The translations under genes were made by a program, and so were the position numbers. From Flagellimonas profundi (GTDB lineage Bacteria > Bacteroidota > Bacteroidia > Flavobacteriales > Flavobacteriaceae), in the NCBI RefSeq assembly GCF_017313275.1, contig NZ_JAFLNM010000001.1, forward strand, positions 868,001-932,000: DNA of 64,000 nt, read 5' to 3'. Positions 33,519 through 41,713 of the stretch are shown here, one piece after another; the stretch's first letter is position 1; the number at the start of each line of letters is the position of its first letter. A model generated the notes under the pieces. It ran no database searches and was not told the DNA's origin. It worked only from the letters and a program-made list of their open reading frames with translations.

Positions 33519-36029
33519 CTAAAATTGTCCTTCTTCATAATCCTCCTGCCTGCCGGGTCGTCCACGTTTTTTCTGTTCGTTGATGCGATAGATAAATGAA
33601 ACTCTTATCTGTCGTTGTCTCCATTGGAATTCACTGTTCTGATCATAAAAATCCGTGGTTGTGAACGAGCTTCTTTTTCTAGAGTTCAAGAGGTCCTGAA
33701 CATTTAAGGAAATGGTGGCATTATCATTTAAAAGGTCTTTACTAAAAGCTAGATTGATGGATAGGATACCGTCTGATCGTCCTTGGACTTCATCAGATGC
33801 ACCACGGTAAAAAGCATTGGTTTGCCAATCAATTTTCCCTGGCAATGTAACTTTGGAACTAAAACGACCAAACCAACTATTATTGGATTGACTATAGTCA
33901 ACGCCATTGAATTCACCATCAAGACTGAATTTGAAAAAATTAAGGCTTCCATTTAAACGTAGCCATTTAAAAGGATTATACAGAAGGCCTAGTTCGGCAC
34001 CGGTTCTGTTATTGGTTGCCAAATTAAACGGAATGTTACGTACTACCTCTACTTGAGAGCCTCCCGGGCCGGTAATGAACACCTGTTCCTGAACTCTTTG
34101 AAATGCGTCGGTTTCCCTTTGGTAATACACGGATGAAGTCAAGGTCATTTTACCCCATCGCTTTAAATATCCCAAATCAAATGCATTTGAAAAGGCAGGT
34201 CGTAAGTTGGGGTTACCCTGAAAAATATTCGTTCTACTGCTTCTAGAGGGAAAGGGATTCAAAAACCATCCTCTAGGACGATTGATTCTTCTGTTATATC
34301 CCAAAGAAACATTCTCTGTTTCACTAAACTCATATATGAGGTTAACGGTAGGAAAGAGACCGGTATACGTATTGTCAAAATCAGTATCTATTGGAAATGA
34401 AAATTCTTCCTGCAGCTCCTCCTCGGTAAGTTCAGATTCTATTTTACCCTTTAATTGAGTGCTTTCCATTCTAAGGCCCAAAAGAAAATTGAAGGCACCA
34501 AATTTTGATCCATATTGTGAATATAATGCGTGTACATTTTGAGTGTAATCAAAAATATTCGTTTGGTTCACATTGAGCTCAAGAATGCCGCTTGCATTTT
34601 CTTGAAGAAGGCGGTAATCCGTAACTTCATTTTCAAAGTTCCCTCGATACCCCGCTTCAAATTGGGAGTCCTCACCAAATGGCAAGACATAATCACTTTG
34701 TATTAAATATTCCGTTTGATCTTGCGTTTCGTAAGTTTCTTCCCTTGGAATATTGATATCCGTGTTATCGGTATTATTGTAGCGAACGGGTTCCGATATA
34801 AAACCATTTTGTTCTTCAGAATCTACGGCATATTGAAAGTCTGCAGTTAATACCTGTCCATCTTCATCAAATCGGTTAATGTAGTTAAGCGATATTTGGT
34901 GGGTCTTATCTTTTTCGGTTTCAAGCTCACTTCTTGTTGTACCCACCTGAGGATTATTGGCCAATAGATAATCGTTGGCGTTGGTGGTAAGATCTTCGTC
35001 GCTTCCTCCTCTAAAAAAATACGAAGCGGTAATGGAAGATTGTTTATTAAAGAAATACTCCATTCCAAAGTTGGTATTGATCCCGCGATTTATTCGGTCA
35101 TAATTTCGATCCTCGATATTCCTGTCATAGGCAATACTGTCCAAAAAAGCATCCTGTCTAGGGTCAAAATATCTAGTATCAAAAAAGCCGTTACCGGGAC
35201 CTTCTCTATATCGGTAACCAATTGTGGTGAAAAAATTGAACTTGTCAGTTCTGAGGTTGGCATTGGCGGTGATACCTCCATTGGTCGGATGACCTGCATA
35301 TACATTAACAGAACCATTAAAACCAAGGGTCTTTTCTCTTTTTAAAACAATGTTTAATATACCCGCAGTACCTTCGGCATCATATCGGGCAGATGGACTG
35401 GTGATAACCTCTACCTTTTCTATGGCATCTGCAGGTAATTGTTGGAGTGCTTCCGTGGATCCAAAACCTGCAAGTGCAGAAGGTTTACCATTGATAAGTA
35501 TACGAACATTTTCGTTTCCGCGAAGGCTGATGGCACCATCAATATCAACATTAACAGAAGGTACGTTGCTAAGAGCGTCGCTTATTGTTGCTCCACTTGT
35601 GGTAAGGTCTTTTCCAATATTGTAGATTTTCTTATCCAAACGAACTTCAACAGTGGTTTTTTCTCCAACTACCTCAACTTCGGCCAACTGTGCCACATCT
35701 GGGGATAATGTGATGGACCCTAGATTGGTATCGGAATTGTAAGTTTGTCCTTGAAGGGAGTATGTCTTGTACGATATAAACTCAACACTGATATTATAGG
35801 TACCAGGACTGGCTTCTACCTCAAAATTACCCGAAAGATCTGTTATCCCTCCAGTGACCTGGTCAGGGTTTTCCGCACTTTGCAATACAAACGTGGCATA
35901 TTCCAGAGGCTGTCCGGAATCTGAATCTACTACCTTTCCCGTAATTGTAATGGGTTTTTGTTGCTGTTGTGCCGTTCCCTGAAAAATGGAGAGAGTCAAA
36001 AATAATATCGGGATAATTATCCTATGCAT
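33519..36029 (-). CDS. TonB-dependent receptor-like outer-membrane protein
   Basis: 836 residues. Signal peptide (ends FQGTAQ), a CarboxypepD-reg-like domain (KPITITGKVVDSDSGQPLEYA onward, about 30-115), a plug (about 120-220; LSNVPSVNVDIDGAISLRG, ITSPSARYDAEGTAGILNIVLK) and an outer_membrane_beta-barrel family barrel to about residue 820 ending SFIYRINEQKK. A short charged tail follows. No SusD partner is adjacent, so the substrate is open; peptides or siderophores are as possible as glycans. The ATG at 36029 gives a clean signal peptide; a TTG at 36050 is alternative. Confidence 0.9.
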   Translation of the reverse strand: MHRIIIPILFLTLSIFQGTAQQQQKPITITGKVVDSDSGQPLEYATFVLQSAENPDQVTGGITDLSGNFEVEASPGTYNISVEFISYKTYSLQGQTYNSDTNLGSITLSPDVAQLAEVEVVGEKTTVEVRLDKKIYNIGKDLTTSGATISDALSNVPSVNVDIDGAISLRGNENVRILINGKPSALAGFGSTEALQQLPADAIEKVEVITSPSARYDAEGTAGILNIVLKREKTLGFNGSVNVYAGHPTNGGITANANLRTDKFNFFTTIGYRYREGPGNGFFDTRYFDPRQDAFLDSIAYDRNIEDRNYDRINRGINTNFGMEYFFNKQSSITASYFFRGGSDEDLTTNANDYLLANNPQVGTTRSELETEKDKTHQISLNYINRFDEDGQVLTADFQYAVDSEEQNGFISEPVRYNNTDNTDINIPREETYETQDQTEYLIQSDYVLPFGEDSQFEAGYRGNFENEVTDYRLLQENASGILELNVNQTNIFDYTQNVHALYSQYGSKFGAFNFLLGLRMESTQLKGKIESELTEEELQEEFSFPIDTDFDNTYTGLFPTVNLIYEFSETENVSLGYNRRINRPRGWFLNPFPSRSSRTNIFQGNPNLRPAFSNAFDLGYLKRWGKMTLTSSVYYQRETDAFQRVQEQVFITGPGGSQVEVVRNIPFNLATNNRTGAELGLLYNPFKWLRLNGSLNFFKFSLDGEFNGVDYSQSNNSWFGRFSSKVTLPGKIDWQTNAFYRGASDEVQGRSDGILSINLAFSKDLLNDNATISLNVQDLLNSRKRSSFTTTDFYDQNSEFQWRQRQIRVSFIYRINEQKKRGRPGRQEDYEEGQF

Positions 36030-36048
36030 AGTTTGAATTTTACTATGC
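36026..36048 (-). promoter_or_regulatory. Inverted repeat covering the TonB receptor start codon
   Basis: GCATAGT (36026-36032) and ACTATGC (36042-36048) with a 9-base spacer. The start codon at 36029 lies in one arm, so an mRNA hairpin could mask it, or the site is an operator. Confidence 0.4.
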
Positions 36049-36130
36049 AAAAATTGGAGTAAAATAAGAGGGCAAGAAATATTTATCCCTCAACAACATA
36101 TTTGATCCTGCGAATGACCTTAAAGAATTG

Positions 36131-36625
36131 TTAATCCTTATTCTTTTTATTCTTTTTGCGCTTCTTTTTCTTTGTGGCCTTGAAACGGTTTTCCTGTAGC
36201 TCCATAAAGGCATTGAATTTATCTTCTGATAGACCGGCCTTAAGTTCCGCGTCTTGCCTTCTTTTGATTTTTTCCACCTCGGACTTCATTTTTAGCGGTT
36301 CCAGCTGCAAAATTTGAAGTTCTATCCTTTGTTGAACGGATTGTACCAAAGTTGTACGCACAACGGCTTGTTCAAAAGGGTCGAGTTCCAAAGCTTCAGT
36401 TATTGAGGGCATTTGCTCATCCACAATTTCTTCCGCGGTAGGTGGAGTTTCTTCCTTTTGATTATCTACAGGCCCTGCTTGTGGAATAGCAGTTCGTCCT
36501 CGACCGTACAGACTGCGAGATCCATATCCATAAGGAGAACCATAACCATATTGGGCGGACACCTCGCCAATGGCAAACACACCGATTAATAAGCTTATAA
36601 AAAACAGAGTTTGCGTAGTTTTCAT
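36131..36625 (-). CDS. Secreted protein with lysine-rich tail, function unknown
   Basis: 164 residues. Signal peptide (ends EVSAQ), a Gly/Tyr-rich stretch (YGYGSPYGYGSRSLYGRGR), a helical central region (about 75-145; LEPLKMKSEVEKIKRRQDAELKAGLSEDKFNAFMELQ, split here only by description) and a tail of about 15 residues that is almost all Lys/Arg/Asn. The helical part recalls small periplasmic LTxEQ-type proteins of Bacteroidota. It has TATATTTA four bases before the ATG as a near -7 box. It may bind acidic envelope polymers, but this is inference. Confidence 0.7.
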   Translation of the reverse strand: MKTTQTLFFISLLIGVFAIGEVSAQYGYGSPYGYGSRSLYGRGRTAIPQAGPVDNQKEETPPTAEEIVDEQMPSITEALELDPFEQAVVRTTLVQSVQQRIELQILQLEPLKMKSEVEKIKRRQDAELKAGLSEDKFNAFMELQENRFKATKKKKRKKNKKNKD

Positions 36626-36693
36626 GGGGTAAATATAATGTTTAGGTTTGATTAATAGCCCTGTTCATTGTTAAATCTAACTGGTTATCAGAA

Positions 36694-37035
36694 TTATAGC
36701 AAACTTGAAATATTCTCGGGAGGTCTTCCCACAACTGCCTTTTTGCCATGTACCACAATGGGCCGCTCAATTAACTTTGGGTTTTCTGCCATCGCTGTTA
36801 TCACCTGATCATCTGTCAATGTTTTTCCTTTGAATTTTTCCTTCCAAATGGCTTCGGTTTTACGGACCAGGTCAATTGGGGCGATTCCCAAATATTCGAT
36901 CAACGTCTTAATTTCTTCTTTGCTTGGTACATCATCCAAGTATTTTACAACTTCGAATTCCTTTCCCGATTTTTCCAAGATGGCCAATCCTTCCCTGGAT
37001 TTTCGGCATCGTGGGTTATGGTATATTTTAATCAT
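36694..37035 (-). CDS. arsC: ArsC-family reductase (arsenate reductase, glutaredoxin type)
   Basis: 113 residues. The thioredoxin-fold ArsC pattern starts at once: IYHNPRCRKSREG with the nucleophilic Cys10, then LIEYLGIAPIDLVRKTE, and RPIVVHGKKAVVGRPPE with the conserved Arg. It could reduce arsenate with glutathione/glutaredoxin, but the family includes Spx/YfgD-like proteins and no other ars gene is nearby, so the symbol is provisional. It lies ten bases downstream of prfB, probably in the same transcript. Confidence 0.82.
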   Translation of the reverse strand: MIKIYHNPRCRKSREGLAILEKSGKEFEVVKYLDDVPSKEEIKTLIEYLGIAPIDLVRKTEAIWKEKFKGKTLTDDQVITAMAENPKLIERPIVVHGKKAVVGRPPENISSLL

Positions 37036-37045
37036 GATTATAATT

Positions 37046-38147
37046 TTATTCTTGTTCTTCTTTCTGTCCCATCATCATCAAGTATGCTTTTAAAAATGCA
37101 TCCAAGTCTCCATCCATTACAGCGTCCACATTACCTGTTTCCTCGCCTGTACGCACATCCTTTACCAATTTATAGGGGTGCATCACATAATTACGGATTT
37201 GTGAACCCCATTCAATTTTCATTTTGGAAGATTCGATTTCCGCACGGGCCTCTTGTTTTTTCCGAAGCTCTATTTCGTACAGCTGCGATTTCAGCATTTT
37301 CATGGCTGTGGCCCTGTTATCGTGTTGTGAGCGAGAATCGGAACAGGAAATTTGGATTCCTGTTGGTTTGTGCAACAATTGCACCTTGGTCTCTACTTTA
37401 TTCACGTTTTGCCCTCCAGCTCCGCTTGACCGTGCTGTGGTTATCTCAATATCCGACGGATTCACTTCGATTTCGATACTGTCGTCCACTAACGGATATA
37501 CGTAAACAGAGGCGAAAGAGGTGTGCCTCTTGGCATTGCTGTCAAAAGGCGAGATACGTACCAATCTATGGACCCCGTTTTCACCCTTGAGCCATCCAAA
37601 GGCATACTCACCCTCAATTTCGAGGGTTACCGTCTTTATTCCTGCAACATCGCCTTCTTGGTAGTTGAGTTCCTTGATTTTGTAACCGTTCTTTTCGGCC
37701 CACATCATATACATTCGCATCAGCATAGAGGCCCAGTCACAACTTTCCGTACCACCCGCTCCTGCCGTAATTTGAAGCACGGCGGTAAGCTCATCACCTT
37801 CATCCGAGAGCATATTTCGGAACTCCAATTTTTCAATGGCAGCTGATGCTTTGTCGAACTGTTTGGTGACCTCCTCCTCGGAAACCTCGTCGGCTTGTTG
37901 AAACTCCATAAACACTTCTAGGTCGCCGATCAATGTTTTGGCTTCCTCAAAGTCTTCTACCCATTTTTTTTTGGATTTGATGGATTGCATTTGTTTTTGG
38001 GCTTCTTGTGGATTGTCCCAAAAACCTGGAGCAAGGGTTTTTTCTTCCTCATTCTCTATTTCAATAAGTTTGGCATCAATGTCAAAGATACCTCCTTAAC
38101 GCACCAAGGCGCTCAATAAGATCTTTTTGCTGATCTGTAGTTACCAT
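37046..38147 (-). CDS. prfB: Peptide chain release factor 2 (programmed +1 frameshift)
   Basis: RF2, which terminates translation at UGA and UAA. A short first frame ([21 protein letters not shown], 21 codons) ends in UGA at 38084-38082; a +1 shift at CUU continues as [10 protein letters not shown] and into the long frame, giving 366 residues in total. The stop-recognition tripeptide SPF (about 199-201) and the GGQ catalytic motif (about 244-246, [15 protein letters not shown]) are intact. Calling only the long frame from its internal ATG at 37990 would lose 52 residues. It is followed closely by arsC. Confidence 0.97.
38081..38096 (-). other. RF2 autoregulatory frameshift site
   Basis: On the minus strand AGGAGG (38096-38091), then TAT, then CTTTGAC. 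This is the classic RF2 signal: an internal Shine-Dalgarno, a slippery CUU and an in-frame UGA followed by C. Low RF2 causes the pause at UGA and promotes the +1 shift, so RF2 controls its own level. Confidence 0.95.
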
Positions 38148-38200
38148 GTAATGTATTTTGGGTAAAAATAAGTTTCTTTCTGCAGAATACCTTAGGTATT

Positions 38201-39058
38201 TTACTGTTGTTGTGCGGCTTTTACCGACACCGAATATTCCGTTTCGTTTTCGCCCAGTGTATACACGACTCCTTTTAAAGGGGCACAATCGGTGTAGTCC
38301 TTTCCATGACAGACCTTTATGTGATTTTGGTTAGCCAAAACGTTGTTTGTGGGATCAAAACCTACCCAACCAACGTTGGGTACAAAGGCTTCGGCCCAGG
38401 CATGCATTTGTGAATCCCCAAAAAAACCGTGCCCTTGATGTAAATAACCGGATACATATCTGGCTGGAACCCCATGATGTTTGGCTATGGCACAGAATAA
38501 ATGGGTGAAATCCTGACAAACACCATGTCGGTTTTCGATGATTTCGTCCAAATTGGTATTGACATCCGTGACCCCGGTTTTAAAGTACAAATGGTCATAT
38601 GTCCAGTGATTGAGGTCGGTCAAATTTTCAAAAATTGATTTTTTGGAATCGAAGGCGTAAATGGACTTATGCTCTTCGAGCAATTGAGTGAACCTCGTAT
38701 TTCTCAGGTAAGGTTCGTAATCGACCCTAAAATCCAAGCTATCCACTAATTTTCGTTCTTCATCAATGTCCAAGGGCAGATCAAAATCGAACGGATTGAC
38801 CTCTTTTTTAGTGAGTTTAAAGTGTGCATTGAACTTAATATGGTCCAATACTTTTTTGGAACGTACCTGCACGGTTTTAAATCCCAGTCCATTTTCGGAA
38901 ACGCTGTTGTTTTCGTCAAGATCGTTCTCAAAATGCCAATAAGTAAGTTCTTGGGTGTCATTCTCTTCCGGAATGATTAAAAACTGCCAGAATGCCTCGT
39001 TCAACCCTTTTTCATAAGAGTTTCGGGTGTCATAATCTATTTCATATTCATACAGCAT
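38201..39058 (-). CDS. Transglutaminase-like cysteine peptidase-fold protein
   Basis: 285 residues. The N-terminal beta domain (about 1-110) is the transglutaminase N-terminal type; the core contains the triad in order: Cys in RHGVCQDFTHLF (near 182), His in MHAWAEAFVP (near 219) and Asp in GFDPTNN (near 236). No signal peptide, so it is cytoplasmic. It is the last gene of a three-gene minus-strand unit with an alpha-E protein and a circularly permuted ATP-grasp enzyme, a known conserved association thought to make or process peptides or amide bonds. Confidence 0.9.
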   Translation of the reverse strand: MLYEYEIDYDTRNSYEKGLNEAFWQFLIIPEENDTQELTYWHFENDLDENNSVSENGLGFKTVQVRSKKVLDHIKFNAHFKLTKKEVNPFDFDLPLDIDEERKLVDSLDFRVDYEPYLRNTRFTQLLEEHKSIYAFDSKKSIFENLTDLNHWTYDHLYFKTGVTDVNTNLDEIIENRHGVCQDFTHLFCAIAKHHGVPARYVSGYLHQGHGFFGDSQMHAWAEAFVPNVGWVGFDPTNNVLANQNHIKVCHGKDYTDCAPLKGVVYTLGENETEYSVSVKAAQQQ

Positions 39059-39098
39059 CTAGGTGAATTTCAATCGTGCCAAGGTACTCAAAAAAGGA

Positions 39099-40046
39099 TC
39101 AGTAATTGAAGAATTCTTTCTCCATGCTTTCACTAATTTTGAACATTTTATTTAGAATCATGTCCAAGTTTCCTTGGATATCCTCCAATATTTCATCAAT
39201 CTGTTTAAATTGAAACTCTGCTTTGACTTTTCCAACCAAAAATGCTGTGGAACTTTGGGAGTACTCCACCTTTTTGTCGATTTCCAAAATATGCTTGTGA
39301 ACTTGGTTGATGCAATTCATAAACGATCTTGGGCATTTGCCGTTCAATAATAAAAACTCCAATGTAGATGTGCCATTGGGGGTTTTTTTGTACAACCTTC
39401 GCATCATATCATAGGATTCGGCGCATTTTAACAAAGTGCTCCATTCATAACTATTGCCGATGGGATCTTTGTAGCTTCCTTTAGCCATGAGGGCATCGTT
39501 GTATTTGGTATTGATGATACGGGTGATCTGGATGGCCCTTTCTATGTTCACGCCCATCATGATGATGGCATACACTTCATCGTGTAACAATGTACCCCTA
39601 ATTTTACCACGTAAAACGGCTGTCATTTCCGTAATGTTCATGGTAAAATCGTACAAGTTGGTTTTAAGGTAGGTATCCGTGTGGTAATTCATCACAAAGT
39701 GATAAAATTTGTTCAAACTTTCATACAGCTCCGTTGATATGAGATCACGGGAACTATTCGCGTTTTCTCTGGCGATTTTTATACTACTGATAATGGAGTA
39801 GGGCTTGGCGGGGTTTAGTCCCAAATCGAACAACACCGCTTCTTCATTAAGTTCCTTTTGCGGATCTAAAACGGGGTCGCCGACCATGAACAACATGGAT
39901 TGTAACACAAAATCCCGCGAATGTGAAAGTTGGTTCGGAGCATCTAATGATGAAAAATAGTTTACGTTCATAAAACGAGCGATGTGTTCGGCACGTTCTA
40001 TGTATCTACCCATCCAAAATAGGTTATTGGCAACTCTTGCAAGCAT
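39099..40046 (-). CDS. Alpha-E domain protein
   Basis: 315 residues, all-helical, beginning MLARVANNLFWMGRYIERAEH, the typical start of the alpha-E (DUF403) family. Alpha-E proteins accompany circularly permuted ATP-grasp enzymes and transglutaminases in many genomes; their biochemical role is unproven. It starts four bases after the ATP-grasp gene's stop, so both are tightly coupled, and is 40 bases before the transglutaminase gene. Confidence 0.92.
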   Translation of the reverse strand: MLARVANNLFWMGRYIERAEHIARFMNVNYFSSLDAPNQLSHSRDFVLQSMLFMVGDPVLDPQKELNEEAVLFDLGLNPAKPYSIISSIKIARENANSSRDLISTELYESLNKFYHFVMNYHTDTYLKTNLYDFTMNITEMTAVLRGKIRGTLLHDEVYAIIMMGVNIERAIQITRIINTKYNDALMAKGSYKDPIGNSYEWSTLLKCAESYDMMRRLYKKTPNGTSTLEFLLLNGKCPRSFMNCINQVHKHILEIDKKVEYSQSSTAFLVGKVKAEFQFKQIDEILEDIQGNLDMILNKMFKISESMEKEFFNY

Positions 40047-40050
40047 ATGA

Positions 40051-41517
40051 TTATTGTTTTAGGACCCACGTATCTTTGGAACCGCCTCCTTGGGAGGAGT
40101 TCACAATCAAATTTCCTTCTTTCAGGGCTACGCGGGTAAGCCCTCCTTTCAATACAAATTGTTCGTCTTTGCCCAGCACGGTGAATGTCCTTAGATCAAC
40201 ATGACGTTGCTCAAAGGATTCCTTTTGGTCTATATACGTGGGGTGTACGGATAGCGACATAATGGGCTGGGCCACATATTTACGGGGATTCGCCTTCACC
40301 TCGGATTTTACGCGTTCAATTTCATCCTTGGTTAATCGATTACCAATGGAAATACCGTATCCTCCTGCCTCATCCACGGGTTTTATAACCAAGTCCTTTA
40401 TATTATCCAGCACATATTGCAATTCCTTTGGCCTGCTACAATGGTAGGTATGTACATTTTTCAGTATCGGCTCCTCGTTCAAATAATATTTAATAATGTC
40501 GGGCATGTAGGTGTAAATGGCCTTATCGTCCGCTACACCCGTTCCGGGGGCATTGGCAAGGGTAACATTGCCCTTGCGGTAAGCGGCAAAAATTCCAGGA
40601 ACACCCAAAGTAGAGTCTGGATTAAATTCCATGGGGTCAAGGAACAAATCGTCAATCCTACGGTAAACTACATCTACACGAACAGGACCTTGGGTGGTTT
40701 TCATGTACACGAAATCATTTTCAACAAAGAGGTCGCGTCCCTCAACCAATTCAACCCCCATGGCTTTGGCCAAATAGGAATGTTCGTAATATGCCGAGTT
40801 GAACATTCCCGGTGTTATGACCACGGTTACGGGGGAATCTACCCCATGTGGCTTTGCGGTTTCCAACAAATGCAAAAGATTTTCTGCATAATCGGTTACC
40901 GAGTGGGTCTTATAATGGTTAAAAACCCCGAACAGCGCCCTTTTTAAGGCAGTTCTGTTACAAATCACGTAGCTTACTCCAGAAGGACAACGTATGTTAT
41001 CTTCCAACACATAATAATTGCCATCCGAATGTTTTATAATATCCGTACCCGAAATATGGTTATAGATCTTGTTTGGCGGGTCCACATTCATCATTTGATG
41101 AAGATAGTTGGGTGAAGAACTTAACAGCTCAATGGGTACCACCTTATCTTTTACGATTTTTTTATCGTGATAAACGTCCCATAAAAAATGATTTAGCGCA
41201 ATATTGCGTTGTATGGCTCCTTTTTCGATGATTTCCCACTCCTCTGAGGTAATAATTCTCGGGAAAAGGTCAAAAGGGAAAATTTTCTCCTGGCTTTTTT
41301 TGTTGCCATAAACTTGAAAGGTGATGCCTTGGTTAAAAAACGATGATTTTGCTTTGTTGTTAAGGGAGACATAGTCATCTATGGATCTTGTGCCATATAG
41401 ATCTAAAAGCTTTTGGTAGCCCGACTTGACCCCTCCATTTTCATCAAAGACCTCATCATACAAACCCTCTTTTTTAACGTAACTGGAAAAGATAGATTTA
41501 TCCTCGGATGTACCCAT
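40051..41517 (-). CDS. Circularly permuted type-2 ATP-grasp protein
   Basis: 488 residues, DUF404/DUF407 type. Recognisable parts: QGITFQVYG near the N-terminus, DVYHDKKIVKDKVVP, HISGTDIIKHSDGNYYVLEDN followed by RCPSGVSYV, VDVVYRRIDDLFLDP, and LVIKPVDEAGGYG as the nucleotide-binding loop. ATP-grasp enzymes form amide or peptide bonds through acyl phosphates; comparative genomics (the amidoligase work of Iyer and colleagues) links this family with alpha-E and transglutaminase proteins. Product unknown. It heads the operon; 196 bases separate it from the divergent protease gene. Confidence 0.93.
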   Translation of the reverse strand: MGTSEDKSIFSSYVKKEGLYDEVFDENGGVKSGYQKLLDLYGTRSIDDYVSLNNKAKSSFFNQGITFQVYGNKKSQEKIFPFDLFPRIITSEEWEIIEKGAIQRNIALNHFLWDVYHDKKIVKDKVVPIELLSSSPNYLHQMMNVDPPNKIYNHISGTDIIKHSDGNYYVLEDNIRCPSGVSYVICNRTALKRALFGVFNHYKTHSVTDYAENLLHLLETAKPHGVDSPVTVVITPGMFNSAYYEHSYLAKAMGVELVEGRDLFVENDFVYMKTTQGPVRVDVVYRRIDDLFLDPMEFNPDSTLGVPGIFAAYRKGNVTLANAPGTGVADDKAIYTYMPDIIKYYLNEEPILKNVHTYHCSRPKELQYVLDNIKDLVIKPVDEAGGYGISIGNRLTKDEIERVKSEVKANPRKYVAQPIMSLSVHPTYIDQKESFEQRHVDLRTFTVLGKDEQFVLKGGLTRVALKEGNLIVNSSQGGGSKDTWVLKQ

Positions 41518-41713
41518 ATTGTTTTTCTTTTAATATAGGCAATTCATTTGGCTTTAGAGGTTAACAATATTCAAAAATCCGCATGTTATAGAAAAGAATA
41601 TTCAAAAATCACCTTCAAATTTTATGAAATTACGGTTTAATGGAATAGAAGATTTTTCAAGGGGTTATTTAAAATGATTTCCATAATTTTAAAGGCAATA
41701 TTTCAACCAGATT

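Noticed and set aside
33655..33670. GGTTGTGAAC, similar to the TTTCACAACA motif
   Set aside because: Inside the TonB receptor coding region with no -7 box 28 bases away.
37046..37990. prfB as a 314-residue gene starting at an internal ATG
   Set aside because: The frameshift site and preceding frame show that the gene starts at 38147.
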